Source: Seriola aureovittata
Lineage: Eukaryota; Chordata; Actinopteri; Carangiformes; Carangidae
Length of the DNA stretch: 64,000 bases
Direction: 5' to 3'
NCBI RefSeq assembly: GCF_021018895.1
Contig: NC_079381.1
Span: forward strand, 14,080,501 to 14,144,500
Of the stretch, positions 1 through 13,435 are shown in pieces. The notes below the pieces were generated by a model. It was not told the DNA's origin. It saw only the letters and a list, made by a program, of their open reading frames with translations, and made no database searches. Both the position numbers and the translations under genes were made by a program. Each line of letters begins with the position of its first letter. Position 1 is the stretch's first letter.

Positions 1-1729
1 ATTAAAGCATCGTATCAACTTTGTAAACATTAACAGACCGTCAATAAAAATGGATATAAAAATGAGGTAACCAGTTCATTATTTTTGAACAAGCCTCACT
101 GTAGGACAATGATGAGTGTGTCCACGGACTCCTATTATTATTTATTTTTTATTTTTTTGTCTGCTGATACCAACAAGCACTGGCCCTCACAAAATCCCTC
201 CATCCATCTCCAACTCGCCCTCCTTCCTACCATCCCTTCTTTCCCGTCATGTTGAGAGAACAGAGAAGCCAGGCAGGGATGAGTAAAGCACATGTCAGGA
301 GACGTAAGGGCTGCTGTGGTGGCCGACGAGATGAAGCTGTCAGAGGAAATGCTGTCAGCGCCGACACCCAAGTATCAAGGGCATCTTTGTGTCTTCCCCT
401 CCTCTGTGCCTGTCCTCTGTTGCCTTGCTTAATTACGCCGCATGTACGCTACTACTGCTATTGTCAGGGGCTTGACGTGGCTGCACTGTTGGCACGCATC
501 GAGCCAAGTTTTGACACAGTGCCCCGGAGACTGTGCTGTGTTGTTGTGATGTGCTGTGCTGTTGAAGGCTTGTGTGCAGAGGCAAGTGAGCCGAGATCAA
601 GAAAAAAAGGGGTCATGTGGTCCCTTTTTTCTTTTTTTTTTTTGTGATTGAAAACTGTTGAAAATCGGTGGCTTATCTGAGTGCGTTGTGTGCATGAATT
701 TATGACTATGTTTGTAAGTTAAAGTATGCGCTCTTCCCAGCATGCTTGTGCACACAGTTGTCATGTGAAGATAAAGCTTCTCGGTGTTAACGCACTCCTA
801 AATCAAGATATTCTACTCGAGTTTCAGATTGGAAGAGGCAGGTTGTACTCAGGTTTCTTGGTCATGTAATGCTGTAAATCATGCTCAATGCAAAAAAAAA
901 AAAATTCCTGTGTGTGTGTGTAATATTTTCAAATGCGTGCATGCTTGTGTGTACAAATCTGCACCATGCACAAGTGGTACATGAGGGCTGGCAGTGGATG
1001 CATACTTCACACCCCAGATTGACCAGGAAGTAGTTGACAGCTCTCAGTGCCCTGGCCTGCTGCTAATTTCTCCACTTCCTTCCCGCTAGCCTAGCTTAGC
1101 ATCAATCACCTCTCTCCACTCGCAGTGCTAGTGCAAACCAATTTCCTTAATGCTGATTGCACTGTAAACTAACTCTCCTCACCCGCTCTGGCTCTTGTTC
1201 CGCTTTGCTCGTTCATTCTTTCTTTCTTTCCTTCCACAGCTTCCTCTTGACTTGACAAAGCAATGATTCAACTCCTAAAAGCTTGCTTAGCTGAAGTGAA
1301 AAAGTCTTCCACAGATTCTGCTGCTGTAGATTTTTTTTGTAACTTCCACCAATTGCTCAGTATGGTCAGTGTCATGTGACGTTTATATGAACTTCATCTT
1401 TAATTTAGAAATAGTTTAATCAGCCTCTTCTTACATGACATAGAGGGCACTGCATATACCACACAATTTCTAAATCATATTCAGATCCAGAAGATTTTCA
1501 CTCGCATAACATGAATAAATCTATCTGTAGAATAGAGAGAGTTCAGTGAGCAAGTGAGAGGGGATCCCTGCTTCCCGCTGAGGCATGGGAAATTCCCTAC
1601 ATGTTTCTCAAGTTTTGGAGTCATCATCAACACAACGGGAGGCTAGCTATTTCTCACCTTCACTGAATCTGTATACCCGGCCCCCATCTGAGGTCAGGGA
1701 CTGTGCCAGCGCATATGCGTTTACATGTG

Positions 1730-1731
<2 letters not shown>
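1..1731. other. No gene recognised
   Basis: Single-copy-looking sequence with T-rich tracts (133-159, 625-643), a short (CTTT)n near 1215-1232 and a 9-bp A/G-C/T foldback at 603-630. The 132-codon frame at 249-647 has no recognisable domain. Confidence 0.6.
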
Positions 1732-1826
<95 letters not shown>

Positions 1827-1852
1827 GTGCGTGCGTGCGCGTGCGTGCGTGC
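1732..1852. repeat. (GT)n microsatellite running into GCGT variants
   Basis: About 45 GT dinucleotides (1732-1822) are followed by TTGC and GTGC/GCGT units to 1852. The whole is nearly alternating purine-pyrimidine and may form Z-DNA. Confidence 0.97.
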
Positions 1853-2953
1853 AGTGAGGTCCACATACTGAGACAGAGAGAATTCCTCCCGCTGTAGCAA
1901 AAGGAGTGATGACAAGAAAACCAGAACACATTTTAAATGTCTCTTAATTCTTTTTAATTTATTGTTTTAACATCATGTGGGATGTGACCGCTGTAATCTT
2001 GACTGGGTTTTTTTTTCCATCAGTGCGAGAAGACTAAAGTATGTTTTACCGTGAGAAGAGTTAGCCCTGAACACAGCAGCTATCACCTCACACCTCATCA
2101 TTGTCATTCCAACCAATTATAGGATCCAGTGCCAGAATTCTCTAACCACACCCTTTCTCATAGCGTGGGCCCTCCATGGGAGAATTAACCTTGCATCAGT
2201 CTATAGAAACTAAAAGGTGTAAATGAAGCATCTAGTTCATGTTTAAATCTTAAGAAAGAAACCATGTGCTGAAGTAATCTTAAGACTTTTTCTTAAGATT
2301 TTTAATTATGGAGATAATTCAACATCAGAACATTTACTTGTCTATCAGCTGTCAGTCATGTGAAGATTATTGGCTCTCTTGCCTTAAGGAAGATTTGGTT
2401 TAACAGATTCTTTACTAATTTGTACAAATCATGGCATTTCAGTGCAAACCAACTTGAACTGAGACTAGAAATATAATGAAACCTTTTTTATAGACAATTT
2501 TTAAACAGTTGTCAAAGGAAAAGTAGGAAAATAATAAAAATCTAAAATGTAGGTAATGAAAATGATAAACATTGCAAGAAAAAAATGTAATTAGTTTTAA
2601 ACCTCTCAGGTAAGCAGTGAAAGATGGTTAATGTTAAGAATGACCTGTATTAAAAAATCTGCATGAATTAAAGTAAGCAAATACAAAGTCAAATTAGCTA
2701 AATTTCCCAAACACTCCACCTCATTCTCTGGATTATGTAAACCTTGGTTTGCCTACTTTTGCTTCCTCTCCCTGAGTGAATGCAACCGTGTGTGTGAAAC
2801 TCTTGCGATCCAATGGCAGACCTTTCCCAGTGGAGAGATTGATGAAGTGCAGTGGCCCGAGGGCCAAGGGAGAAGTAGTCCCCTGCTGGGACTTCTCTCT
2901 GGCCCACTGTGCACACCGCAGCCACACAGGATACATCACTCAAGCTGCTGCTG

Positions 2954-2954
<1 letters not shown>

Positions 2955-3000
<46 letters not shown>
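2955..3000. repeat. (CA)23 microsatellite
   Basis: Pure CA dinucleotide between CTGG and GAGG. Confidence 0.97.
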
Positions 3001-3003
<3 letters not shown>

Positions 3004-3202
3004 GACCTGCACTGGACAACATAAGGGCTGGATGGCTGAGAAGAAATCGTAGCTGCGTTTACTCTTGTCCTAATGGCTGGTACAGAGTGGTTCATGTTTC
3101 AGTCTTGCTCCAGGGCCCACCACTGACATGCTGCTACATTATGTTAGCCTGTGTTTTATTTGGCTGTGTTTGGTATAGTGTAGTGGGATAGGAAGTGGGT
3201 TT

Positions 3203-3214
3203 GGGGGGGGGGGG
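3203..3214. repeat. G12 homopolymer
   Basis: Twelve consecutive G between TTT and CAATTG. Confidence 0.9.
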
Positions 3215-3614
3215 CAATTGAAGGCCCAGCAGGAGGGCTACTCCAACACAACACAATTTTGTCACTGTGCGTTTTGAGTGTGTGGTGGGCTTTGCAGTGT
3301 AAATGTCAACAGGTTCAGCTTCCAGAATCATCTGCGGTGTATAGTCTCCATTGTATACTGTGTCTGTATAAGTGTTTAGGGGAGGGGGAGCACAAATGCT
3401 GCACGGTGTTGGGTGGCATGCACGTCACATCGGGCTGATGGATGGCTCAAATTGCCGTGACCAGGATGCCCCAGCTTCCAGCGCGCGGGTACTAGCATGA
3501 GCACTGCTTACGCAGCCATTGACACTGACTTGTCTGGGACCGCCTGGACTGGCGACATAGTCTGAGAGATTCCTGGAGAAAGCCCCTGGTGCATACACAT
3601 GCTTGCCTGCTGAT

Positions 3615-3631
3615 ACACACACACACACACA
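3615..3631. repeat. (AC)8 microsatellite
   Basis: Short pure AC array followed by AGGACG. Confidence 0.9.
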
Positions 3632-3933
3632 GGACGAAAAGTGGGGGTTGGGTTGCCCTGACAAATTACCCACATCCCCGGCACTCCAGTGTCTCAGCAT
3701 GGGGGAAACTCGATGGCCCGGTAGGAGGTGGGTGGATAAGTGGAAGGTCAGGGAACTGAGTGGAGAGGGCACCCAAAGCCCACGGTTTCTCTACGTAAGG
3801 CAAAAGAGAAGGAGGAGGAGGACTTGGGGCCGGGAGGCATGCATTTATTTTAAGTCTTTTTATCCGATCTATCACCACAACTTGTGCTCGTTGGCGCACA
3901 GGGCACACAGACTATGTGTGAGTTGTACATGTT

Positions 3934-3934
<1 letters not shown>

Positions 3935-3991
<57 letters not shown>

Positions 3992-3995
3992 GGGG
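3935..3995. repeat. (GT)n array fused to a G21 tract
   Basis: GT dinucleotides (3938-3974) pass directly into 21 consecutive G (3975-3995). The G tract can fold as a G-quadruplex, and the junction joins Z-forming to quadruplex-forming DNA. The Gly-run and Pro-run reading frames here are artefacts. Confidence 0.97.
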
Positions 3996-6900
3996 CATGC
4001 ATGTATGGAGCAGTGAAGGCTGGCGTTCCAGACTGCAGAGAGAGGATTAGGAGTCTGGAATGCAAGACACTCCTTGACCCCAGTGTGACCTTTGAGGCTA
4101 AATCCCTTGCCCATATCTGTCCCTCATGGGTCATGATCCGATTGGTCGCCCCTTTAGAATGCTGACCTCTTATGCACCTCGTCACTCAGTCTGCTTGAAA
4201 CATCTCCATTCACTGACAGTGGGCCCTATAAGCTAGCCTGCTACGGTAACAACTGGAGGATATTCTACTTGTAGACTATCTCCTCAGGGTACGAGAATAA
4301 CATTTCAAAGCTGAAATTCAGAGACATTTCCATTAATGCAAGCCTACTTAAGGAAATAAAAAAATATATCACTCTTGTTCTGCCTTTCAAGTGTCCATGT
4401 ACACCTAAAACATAAATGAAGCGTTTCCCTCTTCCCTATTTTGGAGGCCTGTACAGCCTTCCATTTGCGAGCGTGTCGACCAAGAGTGACGTTAATGGAG
4501 GTGGAGAGGAACGAACACATCAGAACGGCGGTTGAGTGGCAGTGACACTGAGCAGCAGCAAAGAGCTGGGTGGCAGGCAATCAGAGAGGCTTTCTTTCAC
4601 TTCAGTCCCACATGACATGGCTGACTAGAGAGATGAGAGACAGATGGGTGCCCCGCTCGCTACTGAGGGCCCCTGAATAAAATATCACACTTCTGATTAA
4701 TTTATATTTCATCTACGTAGAGAAAAGCATTATTGTTTTTAGATGCTATTCAGATGCCATCTATTGTTTATGCAGGTTCATGTCTGGTCTGTTTTTCTTT
4801 TCTGGTAAATTAATAAATCAGTGATGATTGATATAATAATCGGCTGGCAGACTTCAGTTGTTAAATTACTGTCTCTTCGAACAGAGATGAGAGTAAATAA
4901 ATGGTGAAAACCACATTTTTAAAATTTTTGTTTTAAACCGACTAAATGAACGCATTCTTCTAATTAGTAAGGTTTAACCTTAAGAGTGGTACTGCTTTAA
5001 CACTATTCAGCTGCTTTACAACTACTTTCACCTACTTTTATGTCACCATCTCTCCCTTAATCGCTTTCTTCAGTAACGCTAATGTGTAGTCAACATCACT
5101 TTTGTATTTTCCTGCCTTAAAACCAATAGATTACATGGGCTTCCCACACTGATTGTAATCTGCAGTTTTTTCTCTCTAATGTATTTTCTGTTACAAATAG
5201 TAATTTAGCTTTAACTGGAATTGTAGCGTGATGCTGCAAATTGATACCCATGATATACTGCAAGGGAAATTGTAGTATTCTTCACGTGCGGCAGATGTTT
5301 TCACCAAAGACGAGCGCTTGTCGAGCCAAAGGAAATACTCTATCCGCACAGCATCAAAGTCACCCACAGACGCGTAGCTGGCTCCACATTACTGAATTCA
5401 GAAGGAGGATGTCCAGAATCTACTGCTAATGTTAGGGTTATCTGGAGTTAAATGAACAAAAAATCTAATTAGACTGGGTGTAGAAGGAGGAGAGGGTGGA
5501 CATTTGGAAGGGGAGGAGAGAGTGACATGGCCAAGAGGTTCATCAGGCACCTGTTATGGAGTTATGGAGTTCTGGCAGAAAGGATGGAAGTAAGGAGGGG
5601 GTAGGGGAAGAAAAGAGGTGGCAGGAGCCGGTCAATAGCCAATAACTTGGGTTGAGGTCATGTTAAAAGGTCACACAGAGTAATGCTTCCATGCAATCAA
5701 ACAGACACATTTTGCTACCAAGACAGAAACTATATGAGTGTCTTGGCATTCCGTGTGATTTGTGTTAAAAAGTTAATAAGTCACTCACTGGAGAAGAATC
5801 AGGAAAGCTAGAGTCGGACTTGTTCTCTCGCTCTGAGTCGCCTTGACCATATAAGACTGTATGAGTGCGAGCATGATTGCGCAAATGAACACACATGATT
5901 GCGTCGTCTCCAGTTGTAAGGCTGCTTCCTTGTGCATCTGTCTGACAGCAGCAAAGAAGCAGATGTGAGGAGCCTGGAAGGTCCCCAAACTCTGCCCTTC
6001 ACCTGTGTCACATCTGCCTGCCAGTGCCATCAGGGTGCGTCAATCTTCCACCTTGGCATCTCCTTACCTGTGGCGCTACGCTGCACCTCGCCGGCTAGCA
6101 CGCCTCTGCCGCCAACCCCCATTCCTCCCACCTCTTCTTCCTTAAGGCATGTGTCACTCACCTGTCATTTCTTTCATCAACTCCTGGCTTCCTCCTACCT
6201 TCTTGCGCCAGCCTTGGCGAAGGCGGAAGGGAACCATCGAAGCGAAAATGGTGACCAAATTTGTCCCAGTTCCATGTTGAGCTGCTGTGAGGGGTGACAC
6301 ACCAGTGAGGTGTTGACTGACAGCAGCATTGCACTGAAGCAGGTTTCTTATGGAAACGCAACGAACATTTGGCCTCCCAGACGAATAGAAAATTTTCACC
6401 TATAGGTTTATTTTGAATGACGAAGGGAGAGTAATATAAAAAAAAGTCTGCATTGACTGTCCTGAATTCAGTTCTGAAATCAGATGTCACCATGTCTTGG
6501 GTGCAAATTTATTCAAGTTGTACAGTAGTTAGTATAGTATGACTCCTGCACCAGTGTTACCACATTTGTCAAATGCACATTCTGTTTTTCTGTTACACAA
6601 TAGATAATTTTCTGAAGTGAAAATAGGGGAAACAGTAGTTTAGCCTGTTAAACCTGTTTTCATCCTGTTTTATTTCATTGTTGTATTAAATAAAAACTGA
6701 AGATTCATTTTTCTACCACAAATCAGATTAAGACAACAGCTCAAACTGGACAAACAATTTTCCAATTTCCCTCACATGAAAAGTGAAAAGTTTAGACACA
6801 ATGATTAAGCTCTAAGAAATGTTTTTTTTTTAATTTTTGGAAAGAAAAGAAAATACTAAAAATGTATAACATCTCTCACAGTATCAGATTGAAGCGGAAC

Positions 6901-7009
6901 TCAGATCATTAGTGTTGAAGATGATGACGGGCCGTTCCTCACCCCAACTGTTTCCAGTCCTTCCTCTTTCACAAAATCCTGTTGCACTGAGAAATCACAT
7001 TTCTGTCTC

Positions 7010-7023
7010 TTTTTTTTTTTTTT
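7010..7023. repeat. T14 homopolymer
   Basis: Fourteen T after GTCTC and before CCTGGG. Confidence 0.85.
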
Positions 7024-7690
7024 CCTGGGCACAAAGCAGAATATCATATTCAGTTAAGTAATTTCCCATGATTTCAGGAGACCAAACAACAAACCACGGC
7101 ACAAGGTTCATACACATACCTATACAGTTTTCTGAAATTTGTTGGTGGCCCGGGGGTCTTTGACCTGTCTCTGCTGAGGAAAATGATCAAAGCACTGCTA
7201 CACCTCAAGGGGTAAAAACATCACCAGCAACTAATTTGCCTTCCCTAAGCCTACCACACAAGTAAATTCTGAACTGCTGACAAACCTGCTCGAATTCCAG
7301 TCCCTGTACTGTGTATGGAAAGACCCCACAGGTGAATCCGTGATTGAAAGGCTTTACTTAAGACTAACATGTCTTGAGGCAAAGAGGAGAGATTGTTACT
7401 TCCTAACATTTATTTTTTCCTTTTGGAAAAGTATTTTCTTGGAGTCCCATCATCCCAACAAATCTCACATGAGCTGGTTAGGGGTTATTTCAGATACCAG
7501 TGGCTTCCACAGGCCTATCGTGAGTACTGTATGAAATATTGCACAAATAACGATCAAAGCAGCTCCCTGCACTGGCTGGGCCCGTGACAGTAAATCCAGC
7601 CCAGTGAGGGCCAGACAGTGATTTTGTTTCACATTTCTGCCGAAGACACAGGCACATGCAAGGAAGAAGAGCATAAAATAGATAGGAAGG

Positions 7691-7712
7691 AAAAAAAAAA
7701 AAAAAAAAAAAA
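7691..7712 (+). repeat. A22 homopolymer
   Basis: Twenty-two A after GATAGGAAGG. It could be a retrocopy poly(A) tail, but the upstream sequence has no recognisable gene and no clear target-site duplication. It produces a spurious Phe-run on the minus strand. Confidence 0.9.
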
Positions 7713-8176
7713 GAGCCCTTGGCTGTGGCCCAAACTCTGGCCATATCAGTTAGGCTTTGCTGCCACGTGGCATATGGTACAAGACAAACTGTCAGCCTTT
7801 TTCCCTCCTGTCTGTGCTTGCTTAGAGATGACAGGAGCAAGAGCACGTTTGTGTCCCGGCAGCAGGCATCAGGCAGGCTTAGCGGTGATTTGGGGGGAAA
7901 AGGGGAGAAAGACAGAGCATCTTGCTGTGGCGAGCAGTGATGCGTCTGCTTGGCCGGGCGTGGGGGGGCTACACAGTAGCTGCGGGGGACAGCGCGGTGG
8001 CTGCGATTGTGAGGAAACTGCAAATTGATCAAATTGTGGAGGCAAGACTTTGGGCCTATTATCTGGGTCATGTCAATGTCTCTCTGGTCTCCAGTTGGTC
8101 ACAGGGGCAAATAGAGTGTGTGTATGTTTGTGTGCAAAGAGTCTGAGCTTTAAAAGCCAAAATTGAATTTTTGTAC

Positions 8177-8203
8177 GTGTGTGTGTATGTGTGTGTGTGT
8201 CTG

Positions 8204-8238
<35 letters not shown>
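8177..8238. repeat. Compound (GT)n microsatellite
   Basis: GT units broken by TA, CTGTCTA and similar variants. Confidence 0.95.
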
Positions 8239-8239
<1 letters not shown>

Positions 8240-10366
8240 AGGTCGCAGCCCTCATGCACATGTTATTTACACCACGCCTCTGCAATAGACCTAACAAACA
8301 CCAAACACAGTCTCCATTAACACCACTGTGATACTTCCCAACAATTTGCGGTGAAGGTGAATCTGAGGTCAAATCCTGCAGATCACCAATCTTGAGTAAT
8401 TACTGATCCTTATCTTTCTAACTCTGGAGTTTTTCAAATTTCTTTTCAAGTTTTCATCGCTGAATAGAGAAACCGTCCAGGAGACAAGTGAAGTTGCCAT
8501 TTCCTTATATGCAATGCGACATCTTCGAGTCACATTGTTCCCCTATCAGCAGTGATCACAGAGCCCGCTCTCTATCAGAGTTGACTTCAGCGGAGCATAT
8601 CGTGGCTATTAGCCTAGCATGGTGCGTGATCTCCGTCTTGTCTTGTTGCTGAGGGTGCTGTCCTGTGCAGTGTGGGGACACATGCACGAGGGAGGGCATC
8701 GTCGTCACTTGTCACCACGCTTCTGTCACAGTCCCTGGAGTTTCAGTGGCTCCCTCGGGTCCCTTGTCACTCTGCCTGGCTGCAAACAGCTGGTTACCAG
8801 AGCCAGTGCTGTTCTAGTTAACATGGAGGAGTGTATGGTACATGCTGGTATGAAATCTGGTACTTGGAACAGCTCATGCATATTTTTTTTTTCACTTTAT
8901 TATTATTATTTTGTTTAATATATATTTGTATATTTATATTTTGTGCTTGTTTCTACCAGCTAATGTCAAACAGGCTTGATAAAAGCAGCTCCTTAGTCCA
9001 GTGACCAAACACCCCAATTCCTTGTAAATCAGCAGTGCTGATATTAGCTGTTGAAGGCTAAATGGCCATTATGGATCCTCAACACTCTGACACGTTGTGA
9101 CCTGCCTCCTCTGGTGAGGTATGTGGCGCTGTGTGTGGGAAACACATACACACATATACATGCATAGCCGCTCACTGCTCTGTGTGTGGGCCATGTTTGC
9201 CACCACTTAGTGACAGGTCAGACTCCCATGGTGTGATCAAACAGCAGCCACAAGTCTCTAGAGTTCCCACAACACTCCGCCTGGTGGAGAGTGGACAATA
9301 AAAACAAGAGTGGTGGGCTTTCATCACAGGCTTTACCGAAGCCTGGCCTATTCCTGCTCATTCATTTGGCCTAACTTTGTAAAGGTCAGCTAAAAAATGT
9401 AAACTAGATTTTACTGTCTGCTGGGAGTAGCTCTAAACACAACATACAGTATATACTATGCCTGTTTTACTGTGCATTAATGTTAATAAATATGGAAAAT
9501 TACGGCTTGTTACAACTTAAGTCATATTTTCATAGTTTTCTCCATCATTTCTATTTTTTATTATACTCAAGAATGTGATTGCTTAGATCTGAGAACATGG
9601 CAATGTTGGCGTGTCCAACAGGGCAGGAAACGTGAGCAGTCAAATGATCAGACAAACTGTAAACAAGCCAAAATTTAGCCACTTTATTTAGAGGTAAAAC
9701 CAACAGTGAGGACACCCGAAATAGCGTTAAAAATCCCTCAATGAATAAAACTGTCACACAACTATGGTAAGTACCGTAGTTCAAAGTTGAACCAGGGAAT
9801 CAGTCTCCCCAGATCTCAGCAATTCACTTGGTGAGTAACCAATAGGAACGATGGGACAAAACAATGAAAACAAGACCCAGGTTGAATGAAACTGATATTT
9901 CCCTTCAATCACTTATATTGCTGCATTCACTCTATGATACAAACCTTCTAAGGATCCAGGTATGTGGATCATAACCATAATACATTGTTGCATGTCGACC
10001 CCTCAGGTGCGGGGGGCAGATTTATTCCGACTTGTGCAAACAGTGCTGATTAGCTCTATAAAACTTCAGGCTGAACAGGCTGACGGCCAGTCAGCCAAGA
10101 GGGATTGTAGTAAGGAGGGGGCCCTATCTGTATCGCTATCAGCCCCAGCCCCTGTCCTCCACTAATGGAATTGTCCTCCACCCCAGGTTGTGTATTACCA
10201 TAGATCTGTGGGATAGTCTCACTCCAGCAAAAGAGCCCAGTGATTTAATAAAGGGCCCCTTTCTGACTCACTTACAACACAACAACATCAAGACCGGCAA
10301 GTTCAGACATATAGCATATAAATAAACAGAGGCTTCCTCTGGACATGGAATGTGCAACTCAATCAC

Positions 10367-10397
<31 letters not shown>

Positions 10398-12680
10398 GTA
10401 TGTGTGTCAATGACCTGGCTGATTATTCAAATGAGCTGCACCTTTTAGTCTGAAGAACAAACCAGAAACGACAAGTAGTTGATGGTGCATGAGCCCCGTC
10501 AGTTCTCAGTCTGCACTGAATGTTCGTTTGCATTAGCGGCAAAGTGCCGCTTCATGCTTTACATATCATATTATGAAGCATTTTGACTTCGGTTTGAGTT
10601 TCAGTCGTTGTAAAGCAATTTTGGATTCAGAAGTTTCGTTCTCATCGCGTTAAATGGAAAACGTGTGAAACTAGGAGTGAGGGAGGTTGTGAATAGTTTA
10701 AATTATAGAATTTAAAAGGACAGAAACATTTGAAAAACATGAGAGAAAAACTAAACGTCTCTATATGTATTATCTACAGTGTATCTGTAAATTTGCAACT
10801 TCTATGCATCCCTGGTGTATAGAAAAACTCTTTCTTCTTGTCTGACTTTGTGTGCAGCTGGCTGGCTGCCAAGGGTGAGTGACAACTAACCAAACAATAG
10901 GCTACAGACAATGACATAATGCAATTTAATCCTTTCCACTTGGAATCGATTGTTACACCTTTGGGTGCAACATTTTAAGATTATGTTGCTTTATCCAAGA
11001 GTTTAATATATTATTTTTGAAGAAGCAGCACATTTTTTTGCTCGGTCTCTCATTGACTCCAACAAAGTAGTAGCCACAATCTGGCTGTCAGCAGAATTTG
11101 GACTGCGTTTGGACCAGCTTTATTACATCTGTGGTGTGAAAGGTATGGATTGTCTAGGAGTTTAGAATCAATTACATTCTTGTGTCTACATTTGCCGTAA
11201 GTCTTTATTCACATTGCCCAGCAGAATTATATATGTCTAGCGAGAATTAATCTACTTATTTAATCCCCATGTTGTTCAAAAATTCCACTCACTTCAAGTT
11301 ATAAGCACAGTATCATATTAACTTACAGAGGCTTCTCACTAAATGCTAATTCTGCCCATATAACCCGAGCTTATACACCAGTGCAGTATCTGTGTGGGCT
11401 GGGCTGGCGGGCGGCCGATGGGCCTCTGGCTCCATGTTACGAGCTCCTGGACCACGGTGCCATTACCTCCACACACACCTAATGAAGTTATAGCAGGACT
11501 GGGGCTATAGGGCAACGACTCCCTGTAGATTGCCTGCGTCTGGGCCTTGCCGTAGCCCACACACACGGAAACACATTCACACATAAGTGTACACACAAAT
11601 ACGCACATAGACACACGCGTATATTTGTTCAGTGGATTGTTATGGCGTGTGCAGCCCCAGACTACTGCATGGTGAGTGGTGCGAGCAACACTCATTCCTC
11701 AAACGGCCCCTCCTCTTCTTCCATCTCTCCTTCCCTTCTTCCCTAAATTGGAGAGGTGGGGTAGATTGATGTCTTATCTGCTGTCTAGTGGGTGGTTAGG
11801 CATAGTCTCGCTGTCTCTGTGTCATGGTAAACACACATTAAGTCCCTTTGACCACCCTGGAGCACTCGTTGGCTAACTCTTAAAAAGCCCACGCAACGCA
11901 GTTATCTTTTATGACCTGCCAGAAAACACTGGCTGTGGGGAGGCTGTGGAAGTCCACATTCAGGCCTTATGGAGGAGGGACACAAGTTTGTCACCTGAGT
12001 CCCTCTGTCCTGCTGGAACAGGACCAACAGATTTACAGTAAAGCCTAAAACAAGTTCCTTTGATTTTAAAACCCTTGTGTTGTTTTCAGTCAGTCTTTTT
12101 GTATTGCTGTCACCCATTTTACTAATATATAATTCAGTCAGCAGTGCCTCTGGGCACTTGTAGCAGACTCCCTGTGCATAGTGGAGTAAAGACAAATTAT
12201 TCCTTTCTTTGATTCTCTACTTGCTCCATGTTTGTTGTTACCATTATTATTATTACATATATTTTCTTTTATTTATTAATTAATCTTTTATTCTTTATCA
12301 GAGAAAGGATAGTGGTGAGAGGACAGGAAATGATCCAGCCACTGGTTCACAGACAGAACCTCAGCCTCTAGGCCACAAGGGCTTAAGGCTCTGCCAAGTT
12401 GTTTCAAAAACTGTTCCCATCAGCCTTTATTGATCGATTTCAGATTTTTCATCCACTTCATCCAAAGCAGTTTGAAAACACAAAGCGCTGAGATATTCAG
12501 CCTTTTCGTGTGCACTTGTATCACTTCATTTCTTCATTTTTGATCCTTTTTTTTTTTCTTTACTGTGCAATAATGCTTTGCTTGCTTTCTTTCACTAACT
12601 TAGTTTGGTCTAATTGGTGTTAGGAAAGTAGAGATGATTCTGTTCAGTTGAAGATGAATGGTCTGTCTCAGAAATGATTC
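8239..12680. other. No gene recognised
   Basis: Apart from the TG array at 10367, nothing repeated is seen. A moderately G+C-rich patch at 11390-11560 stands out from A+T-rich flanks but holds no coherent frame. Confidence 0.6.
10367..10407. repeat. (TG)n microsatellite, imperfect
   Basis: About 12 TG units, then GCGTGTGTATGTGTGT. Confidence 0.95.
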
Positions 12681-12890
12681 TTGATGTCTGCATCTTTTCT
12701 TATCTATCCACCATCTCACAGAATTGGCCCCTACAGCTCCCGGGATCTGCTGTATGTTGCTCCATTTCCCTGCGTTGGAGACCATTGTCTCCGCAGTCGG
12801 GGCGTGCCGAGGGTCAGCACTGTAAATCAGTACACTGGGGTTGGTCGTTATAGACGGCCTTTACCTCCCTTAACTGGTGTAGAGAGGCAG

Positions 12891-12950
12891 GAGCAGGAGG
12901 GAACCTACATGAATGTCAGCTATCAATTCCTGAAGCCGTCCCTCCTGCTC
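12891..12950. repeat. 12-bp inverted repeat, 36-nt loop
   Basis: GAGCAGGAGGGA (12891-12902) and TCCCTCCTGCTC (12939-12950) are exact reverse complements. They lie in a locally G+C-rich stretch starting near 12700. Confidence 0.8.
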
Positions 12951-13418
12951 ATCTCATTAAAGGGCAGATAGATGGACCTTCTGGCTCCAGCACGTCCATC
13001 AGAAAGGGACGATCAGGAAACTACACAGACTACTGAGGGGGCAAGATAAGATAGAAAGATTTAGCTTTTAGATTTGATGTTGGTGGCTTTTTTCGGTCAT
13101 ATTCAGCTTTATCACAGCATTTTTTCATTGATTGCTTTCATTCTTTACTTTTCTCTCTCAATCCAACCTACCTGCTTACACTGGCCACTTTCTTCTTTTA
13201 TCACTTTCCTCTCTCCCGCCCCTCCTCAGTATGTCCTCCTTTTCACTCCCATATGATTCATATGTTCATTATGCTTACTGCCGCTTAGTGCCTTGACCTC
13301 AGTGATTCGTTACAGGATTGAACTCAGGTCTCTCCTAATTAACAGCAGCCTTTATAGGTCGTGACAACCCCAAGCTGAGGCTGCTGATTTTCTGCATGAC
13401 CCTGAATCACAGCGAGAG

Positions 13419-13435
13419 TCTCTCTCTCTCTCTCT
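13419..13435. repeat. (TC)8 microsatellite
   Basis: Pure TC run followed by GTTAGAGAG. Confidence 0.9.

Larger units (their letters stand above)
3996..8176. other. No gene recognised
   Basis: Mixed single-copy DNA. The segment 4680-5240 is A+T-rich, and 5480-5640 is purine-rich (ggagg/gaagg). Frames here are short or, at 7490-8071 minus, depend on a poly-A tract. Confidence 0.6.

Noticed and set aside
603..643. A/G-C/T foldback followed by a T run, resembling an intrinsic terminator
   Set aside because: The window is vertebrate-like with no gene upstream, and the stem is nine bases of mostly A-T pairs. Simple-sequence chance explains it.
249..647. 132-codon frame near the window start
   Set aside because: No domain recognised; ends in a T-run-derived Phe tail; overlapped by an antisense frame.
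7620..7712. Retrogene ending in A22
   Set aside because: No reading frame or known gene sequence upstream of the tract, no polyadenylation signal at the expected spacing and no flanking duplication seen.
7490..8071. 193-codon minus-strand frame
   Set aside because: It runs through the A22 tract (a Phe run), has no recognisable domain and an unbiased composition. Most likely chance.
10858..10874. Possible 17-nt micro-exon between TGTGCAG and GTGAGT
   Set aside because: Good acceptor and donor dinucleotides, but too short and not a multiple of three, with no supporting frame.
13315..13325. Minus-strand GAGTTCAATCC resembling a tRNA/SINE B box
   Set aside because: No A box at the right distance, no cloverleaf, and no second copy in the window.
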